This document shows positions 1 through 9,196 of a DNA stretch of 64,000 bases, one piece after another. The notes under the pieces are model-generated. The model ran no database searches, was not told the origin of the DNA, and saw only the letters and a program-made list of their open reading frames with translations. The DNA is from Paludibacteraceae bacterium (GTDB lineage Bacteria; Bacteroidota; Bacteroidia; Bacteroidales; Paludibacteraceae), in the NCBI GenBank assembly GCA_017962085.1, contig JAGCWA010000011.1:1-64000 (forward strand), given 5' to 3'. Every line of letters begins with the position of its first letter. Position 1 is the first letter of the stretch. The position numbers and the translations under genes are program-made.

Positions 1-17
1 AAGTCGCGAACGAATTT

Positions 18-126
<109 letters not shown>

Positions 127-128
127 TC

Positions 129-161
129 GGGGTCAATCCTTACGGGTTGACCCCTTTTTTT
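129..161 (+). terminator. rRNA operon intrinsic terminator
   Basis: An 11-bp stem, GGGGTCAATCC paired with GGGTTGACCCC (one wobble), has a TTAC loop and is followed by seven T. It begins right after the 5S rRNA and should end the rRNA operon. Confidence 0.93.
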
Positions 162-521
162 GTGCCCGGCCGGGGCGCATCGTGGATGCGGGGCGTGACG
201 GTTCATCAGATGCCCTATTCCCGTGCCACCCTTTCGGGGTTCCGCCGCCGCACCACGTTCCCGCACAGGGGTTGACACCCCTGCCTGTGATGTTATCGCC
301 CCGTCGGGGCTTAGGTCGTGCGCGTCATGTGGGGATATGCGTCCCATTAATTGACCGAATCGAACTGACGTTCCAAAATTAGTAATCGTTAATTGTAGCA
401 AAAGCAGACCTAGGCGTTTGTCCCCTTATATCCGAAATATGATTGGTTCGGCATGTTTCCTAATGCTATATTAAAATATGTTAAATCGCAGGTATGTTCC
501 CATTTATTGCCCATTATATAG
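162..521. other. gene-free region after the rRNA operon
   Basis: No supported gene. The left half is GC-rich and the right half, from about 385, is AT-rich. Short open frames here lack family resemblance. A direct repeat copy lies at 360-386. Confidence 0.6.
360..386 (+). repeat. imperfect direct repeat, left copy
   Basis: The 27-nt segment starting TCGAACTGACGTT matches 3617-3643 at 22 of 27 positions in the same orientation. The two copies bracket the three-gene FISUMP operon. Confidence 0.5.
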
Positions 522-529
522 TAATTTTG
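522..529 (+). promoter_or_regulatory. -7 promoter box TAATTTTG
   Basis: TAATTTTG fits the Bacteroidota -7 consensus TAnnTTTG and lies 79 nt before the first gene of the FISUMP operon. No good -33 TTTG is visible at 19-21 bp upstream. Confidence 0.55.
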
Positions 530-607
530 CGAAAAATAATTAATGTTGGTGCAATCTATGGTATGGGTATCAATAGAGATTAAAATGATTATACAATCTT
601 ATTAGAG

Positions 608-2155
608 ATGAAGAGGTTTATTACATTGTTGAGTGTGTTATCGTTTGTGTTTGTTGCGCATTCAAAGATTTTTATGAAAGTCACCACCGCAGATGGGAAA
701 GTAGAGACTTTCGAGGTCGAATCGTTGGATAAGGGTAGTTATGATGTTGATGATTCTGTCACAGTTAGTGGATATTGTTCTGGACATGGTTTTGTTGAAA
801 TGGGCAATGGCGTATTTTGGGCTACATGTAACGTGGGGGCTAATTCCCCAGAACAATTAGGAGATCTTTTTTATTGGGGTGATACGATTCCTTATGAGTT
901 GTCAAGTTCATTCACTACGCATGGGACGCCTGATAGCCCGATGTCGTTGGAAGAAGATGCCGCTTACGTAAACATGGGTAAGGAATGGCGTGTGCCAACG
1001 ATAGAAGATTATAACAATCTGAATAGAACTTACATTAATAAATACTATACTGAAAATTATAATAATACAGGGGCCAAGGGAATTATTATTTTAAGTAGTG
1101 TAAATGGGAATATGTTGTTTTTCCCAATATCTGTTGAGTCCTCTACGTATGAAGGTCCTCAAGCAATGTATTGGTTAAGCTATTGTTATAGCCGCGGTTC
1201 GGCGGCTGCAATGAGTATCAAAGAGCATTCGGCGGGGTATTCACGAACTGGCACATCGACTCCTTTGCCGATAAGGGCTGTGTTAAATGAGGAATATGGT
1301 TATGTTCATGTTAAATTTATCAATAAGGCGTATGGTGATCTGTTGTACGATCTGCGTATGTCTTATGGTGACACGATCGGTTCTGTGGATGTTGAAGTGT
1401 CAGATGTTCCATTTGGTTATGAATTTTGTGGGTGGGGCATTGATGAATCCTATAATTTATCTGAGAAGAGCCAATATGATACTACAAAATTAGTTAGTTT
1501 GGATACTATAGCCGTTACATCTCAACTGTATGCCTATCCTATTTATAGACCTGCAACTTTCGTAATCACATCGGATGGCGAGGTTGATGGCTTTGAATAT
1601 GTTGATATGGGCTTGTCAGGAAAGTGGGCTACGTATAACTTAGGGGCTAATAGTTCCTCAATAATGGGAGATTACTATGCGTGGGGTGAGACTGTTTCTA
1701 AAGACACGTTCACTCATGAGAATTATAAATTTGATGAGGATGGACGTTACTATACTAAGTATGTGACCAGTTCGTATAGTGGAACTGTAGATAATAAAAC
1801 GATGTTGGAGGCAGAGGACGATGCGGCAACTGTGAATATGGGTGAGAACTGGAGATTGCCAACGTGGGACGAATGGGATCGGTTGAGGAGATATTGTGAA
1901 TGGAAGATAATTAGGAACTTCAACAATTCGGGTATCCCTGTGTTTATGGTTACCGACAAGAGTATTGACAAATCAATATTTATTCCGATTAAGACTCTTG
2001 CTAAACTGGACGATGAGCAGAATAGAACATATTATTGGAGCTCGGAAATAGAACAGTCGAGTGATATTGTTAGAAGTTTGACCTATAGAGATTTTGTAGA
2101 AGAACTATCCTATGACCGTTATTTGGGTGGATTAATTAGAGGTGTGATAAAATAA
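608..2155 (+). CDS. secreted protein with two FISUMP domains and an InlB-like repeat
   Basis: A 515-residue protein with an N-terminal signal peptide (about residues 1-19). A short beta-rich segment resembling the N-termini of many secreted Bacteroidales proteins (ADGKVETFEVESL) follows. Residues about 58-225 and 330-515 are two FISUMP (Fibrobacter succinogenes major paralogous) domains. They are recognisable by WATCNVGANSPEQLGDLFYWG and the parallel WATYNLGANS with GDYYAWGE, each followed by an EDDAA-VNMG-WRxPT block. Between them (about 232-315) lies a segment like the InlB/Flg_new beta-grasp repeat ending in FCGWG. There is no T9SS sorting domain, so the mode of surface attachment is unknown. 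First gene of a tight operon (12-bp gap to the next). The biochemical role of FISUMP domains is not established. Confidence 0.85.
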   Translation: MKRFITLLSVLSFVFVAHSKIFMKVTTADGKVETFEVESLDKGSYDVDDSVTVSGYCSGHGFVEMGNGVFWATCNVGANSPEQLGDLFYWGDTIPYELSSSFTTHGTPDSPMSLEEDAAYVNMGKEWRVPTIEDYNNLNRTYINKYYTENYNNTGAKGIIILSSVNGNMLFFPISVESSTYEGPQAMYWLSYCYSRGSAAAMSIKEHSAGYSRTGTSTPLPIRAVLNEEYGYVHVKFINKAYGDLLYDLRMSYGDTIGSVDVEVSDVPFGYEFCGWGIDESYNLSEKSQYDTTKLVSLDTIAVTSQLYAYPIYRPATFVITSDGEVDGFEYVDMGLSGKWATYNLGANSSSIMGDYYAWGETVSKDTFTHENYKFDEDGRYYTKYVTSSYSGTVDNKTMLEAEDDAATVNMGENWRLPTWDEWDRLRRYCEWKIIRNFNNSGIPVFMVTDKSIDKSIFIPIKTLAKLDDEQNRTYYWSSEIEQSSDIVRSLTYRDFVEELSYDRYLGGLIRGVIK

Positions 2156-2167
2156 AAGAACGAAGAT

Positions 2168-2641
2168 ATGAAACACATAAAAATAATTCTGACAACGATT
2201 TTTATCGGGCTCGTTAGCGTTTCTGCTATGGCGGACGCTTCTTATCTGACTATATATCTTAAGTCAAAAAAAGCTGAGAGCTTTCTATTAAAAGAGAAAC
2301 CAACCATCACCTATGCGGAAGGAGCTATGGTTATTGATGGGCAGATATCAACTTCGTATGCAATTGATGAAATAGAGGAGTTTAAATTTACAGAAGGATC
2401 GGTGACAGAAATTCAAACAGTAAAGAATGACGGCATACTATTTTCTTATCTAGACAATAAGACAGTTGTTGTTTCTGGTTTGAACGAAAACGAGTCGGTT
2501 TGTTTGTTTGGTATCAATGGAGCTGTTTTGCGAAATTACAAGGTGGATGGTTCTGGCAACTTAATCATCGTTTTGCCACAAAACAATGGTGTTTACATCC
2601 TTAAGTTAAGAGATAAGTCATTTAAATGTTTGAAAAAGTAG
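2168..2641 (+). CDS. small secreted protein with a T9SS-like C-terminal domain
   Basis: 157 residues with a signal peptide (about 1-22). Residues 24-75 form a beta-rich segment of the kind found at the N-terminus of many exported Bacteroidales proteins (a short strand, a glycine/aspartate turn, then YAIDEIEEFKF). The last 70 residues (VVVSGLNENESVCLFGINGAVL ... NNGVYILKLRDKSFKCLKK) have the strand pattern and Lys-rich end of a T9SS type A sorting domain, though shorter than usual. It is the middle gene of the FISUMP operon, with gaps of 12 and 5 bp. Likely exported and possibly surface-anchored; no enzymatic motif is visible. Confidence 0.75.
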   Translation: MKHIKIILTTIFIGLVSVSAMADASYLTIYLKSKKAESFLLKEKPTITYAEGAMVIDGQISTSYAIDEIEEFKFTEGSVTEIQTVKNDGILFSYLDNKTVVVSGLNENESVCLFGINGAVLRNYKVDGSGNLIIVLPQNNGVYILKLRDKSFKCLKK

Positions 2642-2646
2642 TCTAT

Positions 2647-3600
2647 ATGAAAAAGCTAATCATATTGTTTCTAACGTTCTTCGCCATAAATCTGAGTTGG
2701 GGCGTAGATAGTAAGATCACACATCTTCGTATCACATCAGCTGATGGTGAGATACATCGTTATGATGTCAACTTGATTAAAGAAATTACGTTCGAAGAAG
2801 AACAGTCAGCGTATAAAGTGGCGTTTTATGACGAAGATAGTACATTGATCGAATCACAAACGGTCAAGGCGGGGGATGATGCTGTTCCTCCTACGGTGAC
2901 ACCGAAGGATGGATATCGATTCGTGGGTTGGTCGGAAGACTATACTGGGATTGTTGAGGATAAGAATATATATGCATCCTACGAATGTATCTCTTGTATA
3001 GATGGTTACATGTATGTAGATCTTGGTTTGAGTGTGTATTGGGCAAGCTATAATGTTGGAGCCACATCTCCGGAGGAGTATGGTGATTATTTCGCGTGGG
3101 GTGAAACGGCGCCAAAAGACACATATACATGGGATAACTATAAATATTGTGAGGGAACAGCGAATTCTCTGACAAAGTATAATTTCAATGATGAGGATGG
3201 TGTTGTTGATGAGATTTTGACGCTTCTTCCAGAAGATGATGCGGCGACAGTAAATTGGGGAAGCAATTGGCGTGTGCCAACAGAGGCTGAAGTGGAAGAG
3301 CTTAGAGCGAACTGTACGTTTGAGGCCGTTACGAACTACAAATCGACAGGCGTAAATGGTTTTGTCATCACAAGTAAGGTTACAGGTTTTGAAAATGTCA
3401 GTATCTTTATGCCTGAGGGCGGATATAAAACCACGAAATTGGCTTTCCGTGGTAATGCGGGTGATTACTGGACATCTTCTGTGAATAAGGAAGGATGTAG
3501 TATTTCTATAGGTCTTGGCTTATCAGATGATGGCGTGGTGTCATGGTCAATCATTGAACGTTATATAGGAAGAACTGTCAGAGCTGTAGCGGATAAGTAA
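2647..3600 (+). CDS. secreted protein with InlB-like repeat and FISUMP domain
   Basis: 317 residues. The ATG at 2647 is chosen over an in-frame ATG at 2626 because it begins a clean signal peptide (MKKLIILFLTFFAINLSWG) and does not overlap the preceding gene. After a short segment with DGEIHRYDV, residues about 52-110 form an InlB-like repeat (YEDxxxxIESQTVKAG ... FVGWSEDYTG). Residues about 120-317 are one FISUMP domain with WASYNVGATSPEEYGDYFAWGE, EDDAATVNWG and WRVPTEAE. It resembles the C-terminal half of the 608-2155 product, so the two are probably duplicates. Last gene of the operon. Confidence 0.83.
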   Translation: MKKLIILFLTFFAINLSWGVDSKITHLRITSADGEIHRYDVNLIKEITFEEEQSAYKVAFYDEDSTLIESQTVKAGDDAVPPTVTPKDGYRFVGWSEDYTGIVEDKNIYASYECISCIDGYMYVDLGLSVYWASYNVGATSPEEYGDYFAWGETAPKDTYTWDNYKYCEGTANSLTKYNFNDEDGVVDEILTLLPEDDAATVNWGSNWRVPTEAEVEELRANCTFEAVTNYKSTGVNGFVITSKVTGFENVSIFMPEGGYKTTKLAFRGNAGDYWTSSVNKEGCSISIGLGLSDDGVVSWSIIERYIGRTVRAVADK

Positions 3601-3616
3601 CTCTTACTTGACTACG

Positions 3617-3643
3617 TCGAACTAACGTTTCATAATTAATGAT
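3617..3643 (+). repeat. imperfect direct repeat, right copy
   Basis: Same-orientation partner of 360-386, 22 of 27 identical, beginning 16 nt after the stop codon of the FISUMP operon. It could be a remnant of insertion or recombination. Confidence 0.5.
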
Positions 3644-3741
3644 GCGGGGTTGGGGGATGTCACGCACATCACCGTGGGTTCTATAATTCTTATATATTTA
3701 TTTTCAATACGATAGCTGCAACAAGCGATGGATTGGAACTC

Positions 3742-4113
3742 CTATTCCTGTCTCTTAACCGTCGGCACGATGAAGCCGACCACAACCACTCCGATAAGGC
3801 AGGCGATCGCCACGATGATTCGTACGCAAAGCTTATCGATAAATTGGGTGATGGACAAGGTGCTCATCCCTACCATCATGATGATCGCCATGATCTTGGT
3901 GCGGGGAGTCAATCCCTTATTCTTCTCATAGTCACGGATATATGCGCCTAACCATGAAGCCAGGAGTTTCTCCCTCAGACGTGGACTGCTCCGGTAGAAG
4001 AGCCATGATGCCGCTAGCATGAATGGTGTGGTGGGTAATCCTGGTACGAATATGCCTATTGTGCCTAGCCCGACGCATAGCGATCCTAAAGCGATGTAAA
4101 TAATTCTTTTCAT
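3742..4113 (-). CDS. YbaN/DUF454 family inner-membrane protein
   Basis: 123 residues. The ATG at 4113 gives the typical family start MKRIIYIALGSLCVGLGTIG, directly followed by FVPGLPTTPFMLAASWLF, the family's conserved block (xPxLPTTPFxLLA). A second conserved region is RLREKLLASWLGAYIRDYEKNKGLT. Two hydrophobic segments follow at the C-terminus. An open frame extends 18 codons further upstream but would put charged residues before the first membrane segment. The function of DUF454 proteins is not known. It stands alone, divergent from the DUF1015 gene. Confidence 0.88.
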   Translation of the reverse strand: MKRIIYIALGSLCVGLGTIGIFVPGLPTTPFMLAASWLFYRSSPRLREKLLASWLGAYIRDYEKNKGLTPRTKIMAIIMMVGMSTLSITQFIDKLCVRIIVAIACLIGVVVVGFIVPTVKRQE

Positions 4114-4297
4114 CTCAACCTTATTTATGTCGCGAAAGTACCATATTTCCTGACGCCCCGATAGCACAAATCGGCTTATTAATAGGACTATTCAAGTCTC
4201 TTTTTTAGGATACGCCATGACAAATTTATCTCTAAAAAATCTATCGTGTTCTTAATTAATTCGTACCTTCGCGCATATTTAACTTTTAGTCTAACAC

Positions 4298-5545
4298 ATG
4301 GCAATAGTAAAACCATTCAAGGGCATACGCCCTCCGAAAAACTTAGTAGAGAAGATCGAAAGCCGTCCGTACGACGTGCTCGATTCCGAAGAGGCCCGCG
4401 CAGAGGCCGGAGACAATGAGATGTCCCTTTATCACATCATCAAACCAGAGATAGATTTTCCGGTAGGTACCAGCGAGTACGATCCGCGCGTCTACGAAAA
4501 GGCTGCGGAGAATTTCCAGAAGTTCCAGGATAAAGGTTGGCTTGTGCAGGATAACAAGGAGATGTACTACATCTATGCGCAGACGATGAACGGCAAGACC
4601 CAATACGGCCTCGTCATCGGCGCATATGTGGACGATTATATGACGGGTGTCATCAAGAAGCATGAGTTGACCCGCCGCGATAAGGAGGAGGATAGAATGA
4701 AACATGTGCGCGTGAACAACGCCAACATCGAGCCAGTCTTCTTCGCTTATCCGGACAACGCTACGTTGGATAGTTTGATCAAGAAATATACCGCCAATAC
4801 GCCTGAGTATGATTTCATCGCTCCTATCGATGGCTTCGGACATAAGTTCTGGCTCATCGACCAAGACGCTGACATCAAGACTGTTACGGAGGAGTTCGGC
4901 AAGATGAAGGCGCTCTATATCGCCGACGGACACCACCGTTCCGCCGCAGCCGCTTTGGTGGGTGACGAGAAGCGTCGTCAGAACCCGAACCACAAGGGTG
5001 ACGAGGAGTATAACTACTTCATGGCGGTGGCTTTCCCTGCCAGCCAGTTGACGATTTTGGACTACAACCGTGTCGTGAAGGATTTGAACGGCCTCTCTTC
5101 CGAGGAGTTCCTCCAGGCGCTCTCCAAGAACTTCACGGTCGAGAAGAAGGGTGAGGCGGAGTACAAGCCGAAAGAGCTCCACGAGTTCTCCCTCTATCTG
5201 GATAAGAACTGGTACAGCCTGAAGGCGAAGCCGGGCACGTTCGATAATTCAGACCCTATCGGGGTGTTGGACGTGAGCATCTCCAGCAAGCTCATCCTCG
5301 ATGAGATATTGGGCATCAAGGATCTCCGTTCCGACAAGCGTATCGATTTCGTCGGTGGTCTCCGTGGCTTGAAGGAGTTGAAGCGTCGCGTGGACAATGG
5401 CGAGATGCGCATGGCGCTGGCGCTCTATCCTGTCTCCATGAAGCAGATCATGGACATTGCCGACAGTGGCAATATCATGCCTCCTAAGGCTACATGGTTC
5501 GAGCCGAAGCTTCGTTCAGGCTTGATCATCCATAAGTTGTCGTAA
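4298..5545 (+). CDS. DUF1015 family protein
   Basis: 415 residues, full length for DUF1015 (COG4198). The N-terminus AIVKPFKGIRPPKNL with RPYDVL and the central ADGHHRSAAA block are the family hallmarks. Family members often lie beside serine/phosphoserine metabolism genes such as serA, but no such gene is next to it here. No signal peptide, so probably cytosolic. The biochemical function is unestablished. Transcribed alone; a terminator follows at 5565. A TACCTTCG sequence at 4262 is a near-match to the -7 box. Confidence 0.9.
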   Translation: MAIVKPFKGIRPPKNLVEKIESRPYDVLDSEEARAEAGDNEMSLYHIIKPEIDFPVGTSEYDPRVYEKAAENFQKFQDKGWLVQDNKEMYYIYAQTMNGKTQYGLVIGAYVDDYMTGVIKKHELTRRDKEEDRMKHVRVNNANIEPVFFAYPDNATLDSLIKKYTANTPEYDFIAPIDGFGHKFWLIDQDADIKTVTEEFGKMKALYIADGHHRSAAAALVGDEKRRQNPNHKGDEEYNYFMAVAFPASQLTILDYNRVVKDLNGLSSEEFLQALSKNFTVEKKGEAEYKPKELHEFSLYLDKNWYSLKAKPGTFDNSDPIGVLDVSISSKLILDEILGIKDLRSDKRIDFVGGLRGLKELKRRVDNGEMRMALALYPVSMKQIMDIADSGNIMPPKATWFEPKLRSGLIIHKLS

Positions 5546-5564
5546 ACAAAACATTGGATATAGC

Positions 5565-5602
5565 AAAGGCGGTTCATCCTATCGTGGTGAACCGCCTTTT
5601 TT
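5565..5602 (+). terminator. intrinsic terminator after DUF1015 gene
   Basis: AAAGGCGGTTCA pairs perfectly with TGAACCGCCTTT around an 11-nt loop, and the 3' arm runs into six T. It lies 20 nt after the stop codon and may also serve the convergent glycosyltransferase gene. Confidence 0.9.
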
Positions 5603-5623
5603 CGTCACGGAAGTATGCCGCTC

Positions 5624-6445
5624 TTATGTGTTCGGCAAGCCCGATTGGTCTATTCCGTAAGGGGTATAGCCTACCTCTAGGCGGTTGTTCTCCTCGAAGA
5701 TAGGCACGTTGGGGTTAGGAATCACCTCTTTGCGTATGTGCTTCCTATGGTATACGCGGCAAACGAACTTATAGCGCAGGACAGGGATGCCCACACGGCT
5801 CAATCGCGCTTCCAGGTCGGTATCCTCTCCGGTGGCGGGTGAAAGGTATCGTTCGTCGAATCCATTCACTTTAAGCAGGTCGCTTTTGTAGATGCCGAAG
5901 TTGCAGCCTAAAAGGCATCCCTTCCCTGGTTTTATCAGTCCGAACCGTAGCCGTAGGGGGATGCGTATGACATTCTCCGAGTGCCTCTCCTTGCTGAACA
6001 ATAGGGGGAAGAAGCAAGACCGCAGGTATCCCTTCTCCACCAGTTCGGGCGTCAGCTTGTCGGAGATATCCTGTGTGAGTTGCACCCTCCTGCCACTAAT
6101 GACGTAGCCTTTCTGGCGGAGGTCGTAGTGGTCCTTCACGAAGTGCTTTTCCGGTATGCAGTCACCGTCCAGGAAGACCAAATATTCAGCCTTGCTGGCC
6201 ACAACCGCCTTGTTGAGGATGATGTCCTTCCTCCATCCTTTATCCTCGTGCCATATATGCTGGACAGGGAAAGAGGCTTTGCTTGCCATCTCCTTCATCT
6301 CCTGCACGTTCTCAGGGGATGAGCCGTCGTCCGCTATCACCACCTCGAAATTTTTGTATGTCTGTTGTTGTAGCATGGCGAATATCATCTTCAGCCAAGC
6401 CGTGTTGTTGTAGACGGCGATGATGATGGAAATATCCACGTTCAT
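5624..6445 (-). CDS. glycosyltransferase family 2
   Basis: 273 residues. The ATG at 6445 is chosen because the GT-A fold begins at once (MNVDISIIIAVYNN); 31 further in-frame codons upstream have no family match. Seen motifs: the nucleotide-binding start IIIAVYNN, IADDGSS near residue 40, the metal-binding FLDGDCIPE near 95, and FDERYLSPATGEDTDLEARL in the acceptor region. No membrane segment. It probably transfers a sugar to a cell-surface polysaccharide or lipid; donor and acceptor cannot be read from the sequence. A lone gene convergent with DUF1015 and divergent from the flippase gene. Confidence 0.88.
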   Translation of the reverse strand: MNVDISIIIAVYNNTAWLKMIFAMLQQQTYKNFEVVIADDGSSPENVQEMKEMASKASFPVQHIWHEDKGWRKDIILNKAVVASKAEYLVFLDGDCIPEKHFVKDHYDLRQKGYVISGRRVQLTQDISDKLTPELVEKGYLRSCFFPLLFSKERHSENVIRIPLRLRFGLIKPGKGCLLGCNFGIYKSDLLKVNGFDERYLSPATGEDTDLEARLSRVGIPVLRYKFVCRVYHRKHIRKEVIPNPNVPIFEENNRLEVGYTPYGIDQSGLPNT

Positions 6446-6641
6446 TGTTCGTATTTTATGTTTAAAAAATTGAAATTCTGTTACTTGTAAATAATTTAAA
6501 AATGTAAACAAAGATAGTGCATTTTGCGTATTGGGCAAAAATAGGATGTCAAAAAGTTACCCGTTCCATAGCGTCTTGTGGCGGGTTTTGCTTAACTTCG
6601 CGTCGTTGTCCCATGGTGTTGTATAACTAATCAACTCATTC

Positions 6642-8192
6642 ATGTCCAAAGAATCAAGGGTAAAGAAGTCGTTGTTAAACATGAAGGTGAACCTTATCGC
6701 GTACTTCGTGATGATTGTCGTTTCCTTTTTTACCCGAAAGATCTTCCTTGATCAGTTGGGGGACGAATTCATCGGACTCACGACCACCATCAATAGTTTG
6801 CTGGCCTTCCTGAACCTCGCGGAGTTGGGTGTGGGTGCCTCCATCGCGTATTTCCTCTACAAACCGTTGTATGATGACGATAGGGAGAAGATCAACGAGG
6901 TCATATCCATCATGGGGTACATGTACCGCCTCATCGGACTATTCATCCTCTGCGCGGGCATTGTCATGTCTATATTCCTCCCCTTCTTCTTCGAGGGGAC
7001 GCAACAATCATGGTTCATCGTCTACTATTGTTTCTACGGGCAGTTGGCCTGCTCTCTGATTGGCTATTTCGTTAATTATAAGGCTAATACAATCTTCAAT
7101 GCGGACCAGCGCCAGTATTTGGTCAACGGATATTTCCAGCTATCGCAGTTCGCCTGCACGATCATCCAGATGCTCTTCGCCCTCTATACCAATAGTTGTG
7201 CCCTGTACATAACCGTCTCCATTATCTTCGCCGTCGTGAACAGCGTGATCCTGAACTGGAAGTTCAACAAGGTCTATCCTTGGGTGGTGGCCAATTATGA
7301 TTTGGGCAAGAGGGCGATAAAGTGGCACCCGGAGATTATCCAATACGTCAAGAGGGTCTTTATCCATCAGATTGGCGGATTCATCAACAACAGTGTGATG
7401 CCGCTCATCGTGTATGCCTATGCGTCGCTGACGATGGTCACCTTCTACGGCAACTACACGCTCATCAACTCGAAGATCAGCCAGCTGGTCAACGCCGCCT
7501 TCTCGGGCACCAACGCTGGCATCGGCAACCTGATCGCGGAAGGGGACAAGAAGCGCATTTATGCGTGCTACAAGGAGTTGTTCTCCATCAAGTTCTTCGC
7601 CGTCCTCTTCCTTTCCATCTGCCTGGTGCGGCTCAATTCGGACTTCGTGGCGGTGTGGTTGGGCGATAAGTATGTTCTGGAACCGCTCATCGTCGCCCTG
7701 ATTTGCGCGGACTTTTGCCTCAATCTGTTGAGGGACACCACGGAGCAATACCTCAATGGTTATGGGCTGAAGGCTGACGTTTGGGTGCCGGTATGCAGGA
7801 TCATCTCCCTGGTGTTGGTCATCGGGGCAGGCAAGGTCTGGGGACTTGTCGGTATATTGACGGTTCCAGTCCTCGTGCAGTTGTTGCTCATGCATGTTTG
7901 GAAGCCCTACTACCTCTACCGTGACGGGTTTCAGGTGCCTTTCTTGGACTATGTTAAGTTGCTCGTATCCAATACTCTTCCGTTCCTTTGCGCCTATTTC
8001 GCCGCGGTGGAACTGAGTTCGTTGTGGGGTGTTCCGGACGGGTTGTGCACGACGTGGAGCATGTTCCTCGTCAAGAGCCTTTCCTTCTGTTCGGTTCTGC
8101 TGGTTGTCTCCGCCGTCCTCGCATATTTCTTCTCGGACGGCATACGTTGTTTCGTCGAGAGAGTCAAGGGAAGCCTTTCCCGTAAAAAATAG
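6642..8192 (+). CDS. polysaccharide flippase-like membrane protein (MOP superfamily)
   Basis: 516 residues with about 12-14 hydrophobic segments spread over the whole length, as in Wzx-type polysaccharide flippases of the MOP superfamily. The N-terminus SKESRVKKSLLNMKVNLIAY and the following FFTRKIFLDQLGDEFIGLTT are typical of Bacteroidota members. Such proteins move undecaprenyl-linked oligosaccharides across the inner membrane. It is followed after 6 bp by a GT2 gene, suggesting the pair handles one glycan. No polymerase or large glycan cluster is present here, so the substrate is open. Confidence 0.85.
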   Translation: MSKESRVKKSLLNMKVNLIAYFVMIVVSFFTRKIFLDQLGDEFIGLTTTINSLLAFLNLAELGVGASIAYFLYKPLYDDDREKINEVISIMGYMYRLIGLFILCAGIVMSIFLPFFFEGTQQSWFIVYYCFYGQLACSLIGYFVNYKANTIFNADQRQYLVNGYFQLSQFACTIIQMLFALYTNSCALYITVSIIFAVVNSVILNWKFNKVYPWVVANYDLGKRAIKWHPEIIQYVKRVFIHQIGGFINNSVMPLIVYAYASLTMVTFYGNYTLINSKISQLVNAAFSGTNAGIGNLIAEGDKKRIYACYKELFSIKFFAVLFLSICLVRLNSDFVAVWLGDKYVLEPLIVALICADFCLNLLRDTTEQYLNGYGLKADVWVPVCRIISLVLVIGAGKVWGLVGILTVPVLVQLLLMHVWKPYYLYRDGFQVPFLDYVKLLVSNTLPFLCAYFAAVELSSLWGVPDGLCTTWSMFLVKSLSFCSVLLVVSAVLAYFFSDGIRCFVERVKGSLSRKK

Positions 8193-8198
8193 ATTATC

Positions 8199-9113
8199 AT
8201 GAGTGATTACAAGTATTCCATCATTATTCCCCATTACAATATTCCGGACCTCCTCATGAGGTGCCTGAATAGCATCCCTGTGAGGGAAACGATACAGGTT
8301 ATTGTGGTGGATGATTGCAGTCCGGAAGCCCATACGTACAAGGAGAAGTACCCTGAGCTGTCACGTCCCTTCCTGGAGTTCTACCAGACCTCGCAAGGGG
8401 GCAGTGCGGGGCGGGCGAGGAACCTCGGACTGGAGCATGCCCGTGGGGAGTGGGTGTTGTTCATGGATGCGGACGACCTCTTCGCGGATAATCTGTGCGA
8501 GCTGCTGGACGAGCATGTGGAGGAGGGTCCCGATATTGTCTTCTTCAACAACAGGAGCGTCATGAGCGACGATCTGACCCAGCCCGCCAACAGGGATTTC
8601 TATCAATACCTCTTCAAGGAATATGAGGAGACGGGGTCGGAGCTCAACCTGAGGTATGATTTCTATTCCCTGTGGGGAAAGGTCTTCAGCCGTGCTTTCA
8701 TCGAGCGTCATGGCATACGTTGCGACGAGACGATGTACTCGAACGATGTCCTCTTCTCCTTCATGGCCGGGCACCTCGCCGGGAAGATACGGGTGGTGGA
8801 CGAGCCCCTCTATATCGTCACGCAGCGGAGCGGTTCGTTGGCCTCGAGCCAGTTCTCGGGAAAGGCGATGTCCCTGAAGGAGTGTGAAGATAGGCTGGAT
8901 GTCTCCATCAGGGTGGCGCAAATGACCCGTAAGTACAATATACCCGTCAAGAAGGAGCTGCACATGGAGCATTCCTGGGCGATGCGCCTGCATTACCCTT
9001 GGCATTACCTATGGCGCCTGCTGCGCCTGCTCCCGACCGCCCCGAGGATGTTCATGCTCTTTCTGCGTAGGGATTTCCGCACGGTTCTCCGTATGCTGAA
9101 AAGTTGGGTGTAG
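8199..9113 (+). CDS. glycosyltransferase family 2
   Basis: 304 residues starting directly with the GT-A fold: YSIIIPHYNIPDLLMRCLNSIP, VVDDCSPE near residue 38, GSAGRARNLGLEHARGEWVLFMDADDLF around 68-95 with the DADD metal site. The C-terminal part has basic and aromatic clusters that could touch the membrane. It begins 6 bp after the flippase gene and is almost certainly co-transcribed. Sugar donor not determinable. Confidence 0.88.
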   Translation: MSDYKYSIIIPHYNIPDLLMRCLNSIPVRETIQVIVVDDCSPEAHTYKEKYPELSRPFLEFYQTSQGGSAGRARNLGLEHARGEWVLFMDADDLFADNLCELLDEHVEEGPDIVFFNNRSVMSDDLTQPANRDFYQYLFKEYEETGSELNLRYDFYSLWGKVFSRAFIERHGIRCDETMYSNDVLFSFMAGHLAGKIRVVDEPLYIVTQRSGSLASSQFSGKAMSLKECEDRLDVSIRVAQMTRKYNIPVKKELHMEHSWAMRLHYPWHYLWRLLRLLPTAPRMFMLFLRRDFRTVLRMLKSWV

Positions 9114-9121
9114 TCGCTCCG

Positions 9122-9153
9122 TTTGCTTTTTTGGTGATTTTTTGCCAATTTTG
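9122..9153 (+). promoter_or_regulatory. promoter: TTTG, 20 bp, CAATTTTG
   Basis: A -33 TTTG at 9122-9125 is followed after 20 bp by CAATTTTG at 9146-9153, one mismatch from TAnnTTTG. This matches Bacteroidota promoter spacing and precedes the 9197 gene by 43 nt. Confidence 0.55.
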
Positions 9154-9196
9154 CGTAAACGTACAATTGTAATCATTTAAAGTAACAAATAACGAT

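Noticed and set aside
182-382. Short open frames on both strands just after the 5S rRNA
   Set aside because: Composition changes sharply within them, they overlap each other, and no family pattern or start signal is visible.
7140-8333. A 397-codon open frame on the minus strand opposite the flippase gene
   Set aside because: It is the complement of a clear membrane-protein gene and has no membrane or family motif; long antisense frames arise from the codon bias of the real gene.
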